A stretch of 28,864 nucleotides of DNA from JAZRWQ01 sp045541395 (GCA_045541395.1 JAZQIZ010000034.1:1-28864), one strand, 5' to 3'; counted from the stretch's first letter, positions 7,080 through 15,751 are shown. Program-made: numbers and translations. Notes: a model not told the origin generated them from the letters alone.

Positions 7080-7556
7080 ATGTTCTGTATTAATTGTGGA
7101 TCGGATATTTCCGAGAATGACCGTGTTTGTCCAAACTGCGGTCACATTATAGGTGCGCCGAAAAATGAATTCAGAGGCGCGGTAAATGAAAATAACATTG
7201 CTTCTTTAGAAAAAAGAGCAAAGGCTTTTTTAGTGGATGCCTGCATTTGTGTTGCAATTTATTTGCTTATCAGTATATTCATTTGGAAATTCGCCGTATA
7301 TGTTTGGCCTTTTGCGGTAATCGCTTATTTCGGCCTTTCCGTAGGCGGTGCTAAAAATGCAACCTGGGGAATGTTTTTTAAAGGCATCAAAGTTGTAAAA
7401 TATAAAGATGGCGGAAAGGTCACAATACCCATTGCTATGCTTAGAGCTTTTTTGACAGTTATCTTTGCGTTTACATTCCTGTTTCTCATTAAGGATAAAG
7501 AGGGAAGACGTTTGAATGACATTATAACCGGCACAATGGTTATTGATTTAACCTAA
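7080..7556 (+). CDS. Zinc-ribbon plus RDD-family membrane protein
   Basis: A 158-aa protein. The N terminus is a zinc ribbon with two CxxC knuckles (FCINCG at 2-7 and CPNCG about 15 residues later). An RDD-like membrane domain follows: a helix starting at AKAFLVDACICVAIYLL, a second hydrophobic stretch, GMFFKGIKVV, then a last helix and RRLNDIITGT. These fit the RDD family, whose function is mostly unknown (transport or membrane homeostasis). GGCGGAG precedes the ATG by 6-7 nt. The gap of about 70 nt after the small peptide gene shows no terminator, so it may be in the trxB operon. Confidence 0.78.
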   Translation: MFCINCGSDISENDRVCPNCGHIIGAPKNEFRGAVNENNIASLEKRAKAFLVDACICVAIYLLISIFIWKFAVYVWPFAVIAYFGLSVGGAKNATWGMFFKGIKVVKYKDGGKVTIPIAMLRAFLTVIFAFTFLFLIKDKEGRRLNDIITGTMVIDLT

Positions 7557-7573
7557 AAAATATAAATTAATAC

Positions 7574-7602
7574 TTGCAAATAGAGAATGTTTGTGGTATT
7601 AT
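7574..7602 (+). promoter_or_regulatory. Promoter of secG
   Basis: TTGCAA (7574-7579), 17-nt spacer, extended -10 TGgTATTAT (7594-7602). Confidence 0.78.
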
Positions 7603-7630
7603 ATCTCTATGTGAATTGGAGGTTGAAGAA

Positions 7631-7861
7631 ATGGAAATTGCATTAGGTATTATCTATGTTATCATAGCTATAGCTATTGTTGTTGCTGTTCTTATTCAGG
7701 AAAGCAACTCTGCCGGTTTAGGTGCTATGGCGGGCGGTAATGAATTCGGTGCATTTGCAGGCGGCAAGAATAGAACTAAAAATGCGTTCTTCTCTAAAAT
7801 TACCATTGCTCTTGCAATTGTTCTTGTTATACTTACCGTTGTTTTAAACGTTATTGCGTAA
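7631..7861 (+). CDS. secG: Preprotein translocase subunit SecG
   Basis: A 76-aa subunit of the SecYEG channel. It has two membrane helices (about 2-22 and 55-75) joined by the conserved glycine-rich loop, with LIQESNSAGLGAMAGG and the FGAFAGGKNRT segment followed by a charged turn. This is the standard SecG length and pattern. I chose the ATG at 7631 because GGAGG lies 8 nt upstream; earlier in-frame codons would fall in the promoter. It has its own promoter and terminator. Confidence 0.92.
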   Translation: MEIALGIIYVIIAIAIVVAVLIQESNSAGLGAMAGGNEFGAFAGGKNRTKNAFFSKITIALAIVLVILTVVLNVIA

Positions 7862-7875
7862 ATTAAACTTATAAT

Positions 7876-7904
7876 AAAAAACCACCCGGTGAGGGTGGTT
7901 TTTT
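7876..7904. terminator. Bidirectional terminator between secG and the MFS gene
   Basis: Stem AAAAAACCACCC/GGGTGGTTTTTT with loop GGTGA; the A- and T-tracts make it usable from both sides. Confidence 0.85.
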
Positions 7905-7910
7905 GTTGCT

Positions 7911-9299
7911 TTAAAGTTCCTTCAGTTTTTCATTTTTCTTGTTAACAATGAAGCAGGTAATGCCGGTCGCCAATACAAACATCATTGCTATCAGGTTATT
8001 ATACTGAATGTTCAGTATCTGCTGATTTCCAAGAGGGATAACAATACCTTCTGTTGCTTGTACGAAAAGCTTACCGCAGTAAGTAATGCAGAAGTTTACT
8101 ATCCCTGCCGCCGCATTGTAAAACGCAAGGCAGGCAGTTTGATTATCCTTTGGTAAATTAACATAGCCTAAATTAGCGAAGCAAAGGTTAATGCCCGGGT
8201 TAATAAAATAACAGTAACAAACCGAAATAACGTATAAAAATGCAGTCGGTTTAAACATAAGGCAGTTTAAAATATAGGGTAAGAAATACACTGTTGTGGA
8301 AATACCTAAAGTTTTAAGCCAGCCCTTTTTGTGAACTACCTTGTTCCATAAAGGCATAAATATAGGCAGGGTTACAAGCTGAATTGCGCTGCAGGCATTA
8401 ATAAATGTGTAAGAGAAATCCAGATGGTTCATAATGTATGAGTTCCAGTACTGGCCACAAAATGCAGTGCCCTGCCACAAGCAAACAATTAATATTATAG
8501 GCAGATAATCCTTCGCTTTAAAAGGAGAGGTAAATATTTTAACCAAAGAAACAGATTCCTCGGATTTAACATATACAGGCTCTTTTATCTGGAAATGCTG
8601 CTTCATTTCAAAGAATGCAAGAAGTACAAAAATACCCCTTAACAGCAACACGGCCGTCATATATTTTCCTTGCAATTCAAAGCGGTCCATTACCATGCTT
8701 GCAATAACAGCAGTGACTGCATTGATAATAGGTAATGCCATCTGCTGTATAGACATCCAGTCGGCTCTTTTTCCGTCGGGTATGTTGCTTACATGCCATA
8801 TGCAAATTGCTGGGTTAACTATCATAATGCAAAGCTGCATTATAAAAATGCAAGCAATAAACAGTATAGCCTGAGGAATAGGCCCTACAGGAAGCAGGGG
8901 AATAAACCCTAAACCAAGAATATTAACAATAAAATAAATCAGCCTTGTAATAACTATCAGCCGCTTATAGCTTTTCAGTTTTGCTGTCAGCAGCGGGGTA
9001 AATATCTGTGAAACATTGGCAAGTACCTGAAGGCTGGCAACCAGACCAAGATATTCGTTCTGAACTGATGTAGGCTCGTTTCTTAATATGTAAAGAATAA
9101 GCCCCGTCATAAATACGCCACCTGAAAGGGTAGCTACTATGTTGTATGTTATATTTTCCTTTAGTATATTCCTTCGGTCTCTTGCTTTCCCGTCGTTATC
9201 TGCAATATAACCATTGTTAATAGAGTTTCTTATTGGATCGATTGCCGTTAAAAAGGCTCTTTTTAATGGGGGTACTGGTTTTTTTTGTCTTTCTTTCAT
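7911..9299 (-). CDS. MFS-like transporter (tandem paralog B)
   Basis: A 462-aa integral membrane protein with about 12 hydrophobic segments. It starts with a cytoplasmic extension (PVPPLKRAFL, then RNSINNGYIADNDGKARDRR). It is a clear paralog of the gene upstream: shared blocks include GGVFMTGLILYILRNEP, VQNEYLG, the SDWMAMS/ADWMSIQ loop and ATEGIVIPLG near the C terminus. Substrate unknown. AAGGTGAT precedes the ATG by 4 nt. It follows the upstream paralog after 29 nt with no terminator, so both are probably one transcript from 10769-10797. The two might form a heterodimer or transport related compounds. Confidence 0.75.
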   Translation of the reverse strand: MKERQKKPVPPLKRAFLTAIDPIRNSINNGYIADNDGKARDRRNILKENITYNIVATLSGGVFMTGLILYILRNEPTSVQNEYLGLVASLQVLANVSQIFTPLLTAKLKSYKRLIVITRLIYFIVNILGLGFIPLLPVGPIPQAILFIACIFIMQLCIMIVNPAICIWHVSNIPDGKRADWMSIQQMALPIINAVTAVIASMVMDRFELQGKYMTAVLLLRGIFVLLAFFEMKQHFQIKEPVYVKSEESVSLVKIFTSPFKAKDYLPIILIVCLWQGTAFCGQYWNSYIMNHLDFSYTFINACSAIQLVTLPIFMPLWNKVVHKKGWLKTLGISTTVYFLPYILNCLMFKPTAFLYVISVCYCYFINPGINLCFANLGYVNLPKDNQTACLAFYNAAAGIVNFCITYCGKLFVQATEGIVIPLGNQQILNIQYNNLIAMMFVLATGITCFIVNKKNEKLKEL

Positions 9300-9328
9300 T
9301 ATATCACCTTAAATCTGAACGTTAACAA

Positions 9329-10726
9329 TTATTTGCTGATTCCCATTTTTTTGTGTCGTTTAGCAATAAGCAGCGATGCAATACCAGAAATAGCAATAAA
9401 AGCAAAAGCTAAAAGATTAAGATACTGCTTATTAACTATTTCGTGTGAGCCGATAGGAATTGTAATTCCTTCTGTTGCACTTATAAATGCTTTTCCCAAT
9501 GAAGAGAACAGTACAGCCGATATATTTGCGGCAACATTATAAAATGACATACATTCAGTTTGGTTCTCTTCAGGCATTTGAATATAAGCGAGGTTGCTTG
9601 CGGCTAGATTTATTCCCGGAACAGTAATATAGCAGTAAAGTAATCCTAAGGGATAAATAATATATGCCGTATTTTCAAATATTAGACAGTTAGTAAGAAA
9701 TGGCGGTAAATAAATCAGAGCTGAAATTCCGAATGCAGTAAGCCATCCGTTTTTCTTTACAAATTTAGACCATAAGGGAATAAATACTAAGTACATAGGT
9801 ATCTGCATTACCGTACAAGCATTCAGAAAAGTATAGCTTATGTTTAGATCGTCAATCAAATATGAGTTCCAATACTGTCCGCATATACCCGAGCCTTGAT
9901 ATAAACAATATGCAAGAACAACAAGCATAAACTCTTTATATTTAAATGGTGATATGAATATTTTTTTCAAAGAGGGAAGTTTATTCTCAGCTTTATATAC
10001 CGGCTCAGGGATTTTACCGTGCTGTTTTAAGTCCCAATAAACAACTAATAACAACAATCCCCGTATAATAAGTATTCCCGATATATACATGCCCTTAAGT
10101 TCAAAATAGTCAACCACAAAACTGGCAAGCAAAGAAGCAACAGCATTGCATATAGGAAGAATTAACTGTGACATTGCCATCCAGTCACTACGCTTTCCGC
10201 CATTTTCCGGAAGATGAATAATATGCCATAGACATATAGCCGGGCTATAAACGGCTCCGGTTGCCGTCATAATAAAAATAGAAATTAAGAAGAGCACCGC
10301 CTGTGCTTTTTCGGATATAGGCAGAATTGGTATCAGTGCCAATACAACAATATTTATCAGAAAATTTGTTGTTCGGCAAAATACTATGTACTTTCTACGA
10401 CTTATCATTTTAGCCGTAAAAACCGGTGTTAAAAACTGAAGTACATTGGCTATTTGCTGTAAAATAACAATCATGCCAATATAAGAATTCTGCACCGCCT
10501 GCGGTTCATCCCGCAATATATAAAGCAATAATCCGGTAAGAAATACTCCGCCGCAAACAGTTGATATTATATTTGCTGTAATATTTGTGTACTGTATCCT
10601 TCTGCGGTATTCTGCGCCGCCGTCATCATCTGCGAAATACGCATTATTCAAAGACTGTCTTACCGGTTCTGTAATTTTCATAACTACGCGCTTTGCTATA
10701 GTGATTATATTGTTGCTTTGTTTCAT
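9329..10726 (-). CDS. MFS-like transporter (tandem paralog A)
   Basis: A 465-aa membrane protein with about 12 membrane segments and the same order of motifs as the downstream paralog: RQSLNNAYFADDDGG near the N terminus, GGVFLTGLLLYILRDEP, GICGQYWNSYLI in the middle and ATEGITIPIG near the end. Divergence is spread evenly, suggesting an old duplication rather than a recent one. Substrate not predictable. The ribosome site (GGTGG, 4 nt before ATG) is weak. It is the first gene after a good promoter at 10769-10797. Confidence 0.75.
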   Translation of the reverse strand: MKQSNNIITIAKRVVMKITEPVRQSLNNAYFADDDGGAEYRRRIQYTNITANIISTVCGGVFLTGLLLYILRDEPQAVQNSYIGMIVILQQIANVLQFLTPVFTAKMISRRKYIVFCRTTNFLINIVVLALIPILPISEKAQAVLFLISIFIMTATGAVYSPAICLWHIIHLPENGGKRSDWMAMSQLILPICNAVASLLASFVVDYFELKGMYISGILIIRGLLLLVVYWDLKQHGKIPEPVYKAENKLPSLKKIFISPFKYKEFMLVVLAYCLYQGSGICGQYWNSYLIDDLNISYTFLNACTVMQIPMYLVFIPLWSKFVKKNGWLTAFGISALIYLPPFLTNCLIFENTAYIIYPLGLLYCYITVPGINLAASNLAYIQMPEENQTECMSFYNVAANISAVLFSSLGKAFISATEGITIPIGSHEIVNKQYLNLLAFAFIAISGIASLLIAKRHKKMGISK

Positions 10727-10768
10727 TGCGCCACCATACTAAGCCCTTAAATTAGTCTTTTCGTGCAC

Positions 10769-10797
10769 ATTGTAGCAGACTTATTGACAGAAATCAA
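10769..10797 (-). promoter_or_regulatory. Promoter of the MFS pair
   Basis: Minus-strand TTGATT (10797-10792), 17-nt spacer, extended -10 TGcTACAAT ending at 10769. Confidence 0.75.
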
Positions 10798-10814
10798 TAG
10801 TAAAACAGATTATT

Positions 10815-11195
10815 TTAAAATAAAGTTTTAGCACATAAATACTGTTCTTGAGTTAGCTGTTTTATGTTAAATCTAATTTGCTCTGCACAGGAGCAAAATT
10901 CATCTGTATTCTCCTGACTTAGTAAGGATCTTGCTCGTATGAGTGCTTTAGCAAGCTCATCTATGCTGCTTTTTTTGCACATAAAATACAGTAAGCTTTC
11001 ATGCTGTGTTAAACAGTCAGATGCAGCGTATATAAAGCTGCTTGCCAAGTCCGTTTCGTTATTCAGTGCAGCATCTATTGCTTTTATTGTACTTTCATCT
11101 ATTTGATTGTAAATATCTTTAATAAAGAATTCGCTCATATATATACCTGCTATCGTAATAACAAGCAGAATTATAGCTATAATGAACTTTTTCAT
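10815..11195 (-). CDS. DUF4363-family protein
   Basis: A 126-aa protein with an N-terminal membrane anchor (KKFIIAIILLVITIAGIYM) and a predominantly helical outer domain. The size and pattern (N-terminal helix, then repeated amphipathic helices with ALxxAR) fit DUF4363. Its start codon overlaps the end of the DUF421 gene by 4 nt (ATGA), indicating translational coupling. DUF4363 genes are commonly found beside DUF421 genes in spore formers, so the two products probably work together in the membrane; the molecular role is unknown. Confidence 0.7.
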   Translation of the reverse strand: MKKFIIAIILLVITIAGIYMSEFFIKDIYNQIDESTIKAIDAALNNETDLASSFIYAASDCLTQHESLLYFMCKKSSIDELAKALIRARSLLSQENTDEFCSCAEQIRFNIKQLTQEQYLCAKTLF

Positions 11196-11872
11196 AATCG
11201 TGGATCCTTTTTAATAAGTGTTTGTATCTGTTTGTCGGCAACCGTCATATAAAACACTCTTTTTTCCGATGCAATATTTTGTGCTTTTAAAAGTTTTTTT
11301 ATCTCATGGGCGGATAAATTGCTTTTTTTAATCCCTTGTTTCAGTATTTTTCCGTCAGATATAACCGTAATGGGGAAGGGAATATCGGTACAGCATTTAT
11401 TGAACATAATTTTAGTTACCGGTGTTTTGGTATTTTCGGGTATAACACTGAGCTTACCACTGCTTTCCAGTATTGCAATACTTACATCCTTAATATCAAT
11501 GATCCCCTTTTGTCTTAAGGCCTCCATAAGGTCGTCTATTGTAAAACGTACTTTCTCCATCTGCTTTTGATCAATTATCCCTTTTTCAATAAGAATACAG
11601 GAGTTGCCGTCTATAAGCTTTTTAAAAGGCCCAAATTTCATACAAAGAAAGGATACAATTATTTCAAGACATATTAAAACGATTATAGAAATCACTCCGC
11701 TTATTACAGGTGTGTCGGTGTCCTGCATAGGTATTGCCGCCAGTTCCGAAATCAGTATAGTAACTACAAGCTCCGAAAGCTGTAATTCCCCAAGCTGCCT
11801 TTTACCGGAAAAACGCATTACGGCAATAATAACTATATACATTATCAGGGTTCTGTAAAAAATAATAATCAT
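11192..11872 (-). CDS. DUF421-family membrane protein (YetF-like)
   Basis: A 226-aa protein with three N-terminal membrane helices (to about residue 80). The DUF421 signature is present: MRFSGKRQLGELQLSELVV in the first loop, then the cytoplasmic domain with KLIDGNSCILIEKGIID, FTIDDLMEALRQKGI and the DVSIAILESSGKLSVI strand. In Bacillus, DUF421/YetF relatives are tied to spore inner-membrane properties and germination; applying that here is inference. GAGGAG lies about 6 nt before the ATG. It is translationally coupled to the DUF4363 gene. Confidence 0.88.
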   Translation of the reverse strand: MIIIFYRTLIMYIVIIAVMRFSGKRQLGELQLSELVVTILISELAAIPMQDTDTPVISGVISIIVLICLEIIVSFLCMKFGPFKKLIDGNSCILIEKGIIDQKQMEKVRFTIDDLMEALRQKGIIDIKDVSIAILESSGKLSVIPENTKTPVTKIMFNKCCTDIPFPITVISDGKILKQGIKKSNLSAHEIKKLLKAQNIASEKRVFYMTVADKQIQTLIKKDPRL

Positions 11873-11924
11873 TCTCTGCTCCTCTCTTTGTAAAAGTTTT
11901 TGCAGATAGTTCTAAAATTATACA

Positions 11925-11956
11925 AAATAAAAGCACCCCAACGGGTGCTTTTATTT
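11925..11956 (-). terminator. Terminator of the MTA/SAH nucleosidase gene
   Basis: A 14-bp perfect stem (11925-11938 with 11943-11956) around a 4-nt loop CAAC. The minus-strand tail is T-rich. It overlaps the last codons of the nucleosidase gene. Confidence 0.82.
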
Positions 11957-12584
11957 ATATTTCCTCGGAAATAAGCTTATAAACGTATTCGCCAAGCTTA
12001 TCTGAAACCCCTTGCATATTAGCCTCGTATTCAGAAGCGTCAACATTCTTATCGCAGGTATCGGAAATTATTTTATATATTTTGCAGGGCTTATTGTACT
12101 TGTAGCAAACATAAGCAACGCTGAAACCTTCCATTTCTGTAACGGTATCGGCAGGAATACCGCTGCCCGAAGTTATAAATTTATCTCCTGAACAACAGGT
12201 AGCAAGAGGGAAACTGTTATCTGCCTGAGCTTCCAGGTATATCGGTGTATTCGAAAGCTGGTTAGGCTCACAGCCAACCAGGGTAAGATCCACGTCGTTT
12301 TTATACAGGCGGTCAATGGATAAAATATCGCCAACAGAATATTTGGTTCCCGTACAGCCTGCGCAGCCAATATTATAAATAAGCTCACATCCGAATTGGG
12401 TTATTAGGGTTTGTGTAGCTATTGCTGAAGCAAGTGTTCCAACACCGCCTACACCAACACAAAGCTTCTCGCTGTCGTAAAAGAAAGCATCTTTATATAC
12501 TTCTTTACGTCTGTCTGATAACCCAAACAGTGAAAGCAGATTATCCGCCTCTTCCTGCATTGCAATACAAATACCTATCTTCAT
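11955..12584 (-). CDS. 5'-methylthioadenosine/S-adenosylhomocysteine nucleosidase-like protein
   Basis: A 209-aa member of the nucleoside phosphorylase superfamily, expected to split MTA/SAH (or a related purine nucleoside) into adenine and a ribosyl product in methionine salvage. The catalytic positions of MTA/SAH nucleosidase can be matched: Glu12 (AMQEEAD), Glu152 in the MEG motif (TEMEGFSVA) and Asp175 (ISDTCD). The glycine-rich GVGGVGT loop and NIGCAG strand are present. It is some 20 residues shorter than the typical enzyme, so a different nucleoside specificity is possible. GGCGGAG precedes the ATG by 6 nt; promoter at 12621-12649. Confidence 0.8.
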   Translation of the reverse strand: MKIGICIAMQEEADNLLSLFGLSDRRKEVYKDAFFYDSEKLCVGVGGVGTLASAIATQTLITQFGCELIYNIGCAGCTGTKYSVGDILSIDRLYKNDVDLTLVGCEPNQLSNTPIYLEAQADNSFPLATCCSGDKFITSGSGIPADTVTEMEGFSVAYVCYKYNKPCKIYKIISDTCDKNVDASEYEANMQGVSDKLGEYVYKLISEEI

Positions 12585-12620
12585 TTTATCTCCGCCTTTA
12601 TTTATGTATTATTTATTAAA

Positions 12621-12649
12621 ATGATACACTAAAAAGAAGAAAATGTAAA
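12621..12649 (-). promoter_or_regulatory. Promoter of the nucleosidase gene
   Basis: Minus-strand TTTACA (12649-12644), 17-nt spacer, TATCAT (12626-12621). Back to back with the promoter of the spoVB-like gene. Confidence 0.65.
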
Positions 12650-12656
12650 TAGAATC

Positions 12657-12685
12657 TTGTAAAAGTTAATATATATGAGTATAAT
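12657..12685 (+). promoter_or_regulatory. Sigma-A promoter of the spoVB-mazG-hup cluster
   Basis: TTGTAA (12657-12662), 17-nt spacer, perfect TATAAT (12680-12685), about 27 nt before the start codon. Confidence 0.8.
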
Positions 12686-12711
12686 ATTATATTAGAAACG
12701 GAGATGATATT

Positions 12712-14340
12712 TTGGCTCAAAGAACCAATGCTCAAAGCTCTACAGGTCAGAGTTTTATAACCGGTACCTTAATTATTACTGTAACCGGTATAATAGTAAA
12801 AATAATCAGTATGCTTTTCCGCATCCCCTTAGATAACCTTATAGGTGCCGAGGGTATGGGGTATTATAGCGTAGCATATACAGTTTATAACCTTATGGTT
12901 GTAATAGCCACTTCAGGCCTTTCGGTTGCCATATCCAAAATCGTAGCAGAATCTGTTGCAACCAACAGCCCTAAAAATATTAAAACCGTTTTAAAGGTTG
13001 CCTTTTCCACCTTTATTATTATTGGAGCGCTTTTAACTCTGTTTGTATTTTTGTTCTCCGATTGGCTTGCGGTTTTACTTGATAATAACAGTGCCGGTAT
13101 TGCCTTGAGGGCGGTTTCTCCCGCAATTATCGTTGTAACGGTAACAGCAGTTCTGAAGGGTTATTTCCAGGGCCATTCCGATATGATGCCAACCTCAATT
13201 GCCAATCTTATTGAGGTTGTTATAAAACTTATTTGCGGGCTTGGCTTTGCTTATTACTTACGCGCTCAGAATGCTTCCATAACTACAGTAGTGGCCGGAG
13301 CTATTGTCGGCGTAACAATGGGCTCGGTTTTGGCGCTTCTTTATCTGCTTATAAAATTCTTCCGTGATAAAAAACGCTATAATTCCTTGGATAATTCTTT
13401 GCCCGGCGACACCTATAAGCAAATGATGCGTCGCTTCCTTATTCTTGTTGTTCCCATTGCTATTGGCTCAATTACTTCAAACCTTGCAAATCTTATTGAT
13501 ACCGGTATGGTATTTAACCGTCTGCAGACTATCTCTTGGATCGATGAATCGATGGCAAATTATATGTTCGGCGTTTATTCCAGTAAAGCGGAAACCATGT
13601 TCCATCTTCCTGTAACGATCCTTCTTTCAGTTTGCGTTCCGGTCATTCCCGCTGTAGCTTCCGCTTACGTTGTAAACGATCTGCCTAAGGTGCATTCTAC
13701 AATAAACGCTTCAATGAAGATATGTATGTTCCTCGCAATGCCTTGTGCTATCGGCCTTTGCGTTTTATCTGAACCTGTGCTTTCTCTTCTTTATTACGAT
13801 CCTGAAGAGGTTTCCTTGGCCGCAAAGCTATTGACGGTTTATTCTCCGGCAATAATATTTGTTTGTGTAGCACAGCTTATAACTCCCATTTTGCAGGCAA
13901 TTGGGAAGACCTATAAGCCGGTAATAAATATTCTCATTGCAAGTGTGATAAAAATAATTCTTAATTATTTTCTGCTTTCTATCGAGTCGGTCAATATAAT
14001 GGGCGCAGTTATTTCAAATATTGTAATGTATGCTATTCTGATGGTCCTTAATTATGTTACCCTTTATCGTTTAGTCAAAGTAAAAATAGATTTTCTTAAT
14101 GTTTTTTTGAAACCTTTGATCGGTGCTCTCGCATGCGGCGCTGCCGCCTACTTCACGTTTTACTTTACCAATTCCCGCCTGGGGTCAAGTATTTCCTGCA
14201 TTTTAAGTATACTTGTAGCTGTTGTTGTGTATTTTGTAATCGTTTTAAGTATGCGAGTTTTAAAGGAAGAAGATATAGAATTGCTTCCTAAATCAAAAAA
14301 AATAAAGAAATTACTTGAAAAAATGCATTGGGTAGGTTAA
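12712..14340 (+). CDS. Polysaccharide/lipid flippase of the SpoVB-YabM (MOP) family
   Basis: A 542-aa integral membrane protein with about 14 membrane segments. The opening FITGTLIITVTGIIVKIISMLFR and LIGAEGMGYYSVAYTVYN are the hallmark of SpoVB/YabM/YtgP proteins of the MOP superfamily, which flip lipid-linked precursors for peptidoglycan or spore cortex. Position confirms the YabM role: it heads the mazG-hup-rqcP-yabP-yabQ-divIC-S1 cluster, equivalent to yabM-yabR in B. subtilis. The start is TTG at 12712, 8 nt after GGAG; an ATG at 12704 is in another frame. The stop is 1 nt before mazG, so they are co-transcribed. Confidence 0.87.
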   Translation: MAQRTNAQSSTGQSFITGTLIITVTGIIVKIISMLFRIPLDNLIGAEGMGYYSVAYTVYNLMVVIATSGLSVAISKIVAESVATNSPKNIKTVLKVAFSTFIIIGALLTLFVFLFSDWLAVLLDNNSAGIALRAVSPAIIVVTVTAVLKGYFQGHSDMMPTSIANLIEVVIKLICGLGFAYYLRAQNASITTVVAGAIVGVTMGSVLALLYLLIKFFRDKKRYNSLDNSLPGDTYKQMMRRFLILVVPIAIGSITSNLANLIDTGMVFNRLQTISWIDESMANYMFGVYSSKAETMFHLPVTILLSVCVPVIPAVASAYVVNDLPKVHSTINASMKICMFLAMPCAIGLCVLSEPVLSLLYYDPEEVSLAAKLLTVYSPAIIFVCVAQLITPILQAIGKTYKPVINILIASVIKIILNYFLLSIESVNIMGAVISNIVMYAILMVLNYVTLYRLVKVKIDFLNVFLKPLIGALACGAAAYFTFYFTNSRLGSSISCILSILVAVVVYFVIVLSMRVLKEEDIELLPKSKKIKKLLEKMHWVG

Positions 14341-14341
14341 A

Positions 14342-15139
14342 ATGATAAATAAGGATATTGAACTAAAAAATGCTTATTCTTTTGAGGACCTTTTGGAAAT
14401 AATGAGGGTCCTCCGCTCAGAAGAAGGCTGCCCTTGGGACAGGGAGCAGAATCATAAGTCTATACGTAAGAATCTTATAGAAGAAACCTATGAGGTGATA
14501 GAAGGTATAGATAAAGAGGATGATTCTATTCTTATAGAAGAATTAGGTGATCTTCTCTTGCAGGTCGTGTTCCATTGTCGTATTGCAGAAGAACGAAGCG
14601 CCTTCTCCATAAATGAAGTGACTGATGGGGTTTGTAAAAAGCTTATTCGTCGCCATCCCCATATTTTCTCTGCGGCCAACGCTGAAAATGCTCAGGCTGC
14701 CGTGGATAACTGGGAGAGTATTAAAAAGAATGAGAAAGGCGTTGAAACCTATACGGAGCAAATGAACAGGATATGCTCGATGCCTGCGCTTATGCGTGCG
14801 CAGAAAGTTGTTTCCAAAGCCGCAAAAAGTGGGTTTGATTGGGCTGATGTCGAAGGTGCTCTGAAAAAGGTTGATGAAGAAAGGGCGGAATTTTCCTGTG
14901 CTTTAGACAAAGCAGATAAGGAAGCTGCTTTTGAGGAGGCGGGAGATCTGCTTTTTGCCTGTGTCAGCGCCATCAGAAAGGCTGGCATTGAAAGTGAAGA
15001 GGCTCTTACCTGCGCTACAGATAAATTCATTAGCCGCTATGCCCTGGTAGAAGAATTGGCTGCTTCGAGGGGCGTAAAAATGTCCGAAATGCCGGAGGGT
15101 GATCTTGTTGCCCTTTGGAAAGAAGCCAAAAAACTTTAA
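14342..15139 (+). CDS. mazG: Nucleoside triphosphate pyrophosphohydrolase MazG
   Basis: A 265-aa all-alpha NTP pyrophosphatase that hydrolyses (d)NTPs to the monophosphate and PPi. The first MazG domain shows CPWDREQNHKSI, the metal-binding EExxE...ExxD pattern (LIEETYEVIEGI, then EELGDLLLQVVFH). The second domain carries KVDEERAEF and EEAGDLLFACV. Both halves have their acidic residues. It matches YabN, but without the extra N-terminal methylase-like domain of the Bacillus protein. Start lies 1 nt after the flippase stop. Confidence 0.92.
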   Translation: MINKDIELKNAYSFEDLLEIMRVLRSEEGCPWDREQNHKSIRKNLIEETYEVIEGIDKEDDSILIEELGDLLLQVVFHCRIAEERSAFSINEVTDGVCKKLIRRHPHIFSAANAENAQAAVDNWESIKKNEKGVETYTEQMNRICSMPALMRAQKVVSKAAKSGFDWADVEGALKKVDEERAEFSCALDKADKEAAFEEAGDLLFACVSAIRKAGIESEEALTCATDKFISRYALVEELAASRGVKMSEMPEGDLVALWKEAKKL

Positions 15140-15181
15140 AAATTCAGTTGAACTGGATATATAAAATTGGAGGAAATCAAA

Positions 15182-15451
15182 ATGAACAAAACCGAACTTA
15201 TCGCCGCTATTGCAAGCAAAGCAGAAATATCTAAGAAGGATGCGGAAAAGGCAGTAAACGCTTTTGTAGGCGAAGTAACCGAAGCTCTTAAGAAGGGTGA
15301 AAAGGTAGCTCTCGTTGGCTTTGGCACCTTCGAAGTTAAGGAAAGACCTGCAAGAACCGGCAGAAACCCCAGAACTAAGGAAGTTATCAATATTCCTGCT
15401 TCCAAGGCTCCTGTATTCAAGGCTGGTAAGACCTTTAAAGAATCCATCTAA
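15182..15451 (+). CDS. hup: DNA-binding protein HU
   Basis: An 89-aa nucleoid protein. It starts MNKTELI and shows the HU signature GFGTFEVKERPARTGRNP with the DNA-intercalating arm proline, then the closing PASKAPVFKAGK. Length is standard. The ATG at 15182 is 6 nt after GGAGG. Its codons are among the most biased in the window, as expected for an abundant protein. A strong terminator follows, probably limiting read-through to rqcP. Confidence 0.96.
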   Translation: MNKTELIAAIASKAEISKKDAEKAVNAFVGEVTEALKKGEKVALVGFGTFEVKERPARTGRNPRTKEVINIPASKAPVFKAGKTFKESI

Positions 15452-15465
15452 GTAACGAATATTTT

Positions 15466-15497
15466 GGGCGGAGTTCTCCGCCCTTTCGTTTTTTTGA
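15466..15497 (+). terminator. Terminator after hup
   Basis: Stem GGGCGGA/TCCGCCC (15466-15483) with loop GTTC, then TTTCGTTTTTTT. Confidence 0.9.
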
Positions 15498-15509
15498 AAG
15501 GTGATAGAA

Positions 15510-15749
15510 TTGAGAATTGATAAATTTTTGAAGGTGTCACGTATAATAAAACGCCGCACTGTTGCAAATGAAGCTTGTGACGGTGGCAGAATTGCTGTAA
15601 ACGGCAAGGTTGTTAAGCCCTCTTACGACGTAAAGATCGGCGATATAATTGAGGTTTCCTTCGGTAATAAAACCGTTAAGGCTAGAGTTGAGAAACTAAC
15701 TGAAACCGTCAGAAAAGACGACGCCTGTGAAATGTACACCATTTTATGA
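15510..15749 (+). CDS. rqcP: S4-domain ribosome quality control protein RqcP (YabO)
   Basis: A 79-aa S4 RNA-binding protein. MRIDKFLKVSRIIKRR and the ending DDACEMYTIL match YabO/RqcP, which works with RqcH on stalled 50S subunits to add alanine tails. The start is the TTG at 15510: it gives the family's conserved N terminus and follows AGGTGAT by 4 nt. The GTG at 15501 would lie inside the ribosome site. Conserved position between hup and yabP. Confidence 0.92.
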   Translation: MRIDKFLKVSRIIKRRTVANEACDGGRIAVNGKVVKPSYDVKIGDIIEVSFGNKTVKARVEKLTETVRKDDACEMYTIL

Positions 15750-15751
15750 AT

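Noticed and set aside
14903..15607. A 234-codon minus-strand ORF across mazG, hup and rqcP.
   Set aside because: It is antisense to three conserved genes and has no family resemblance or start signal.
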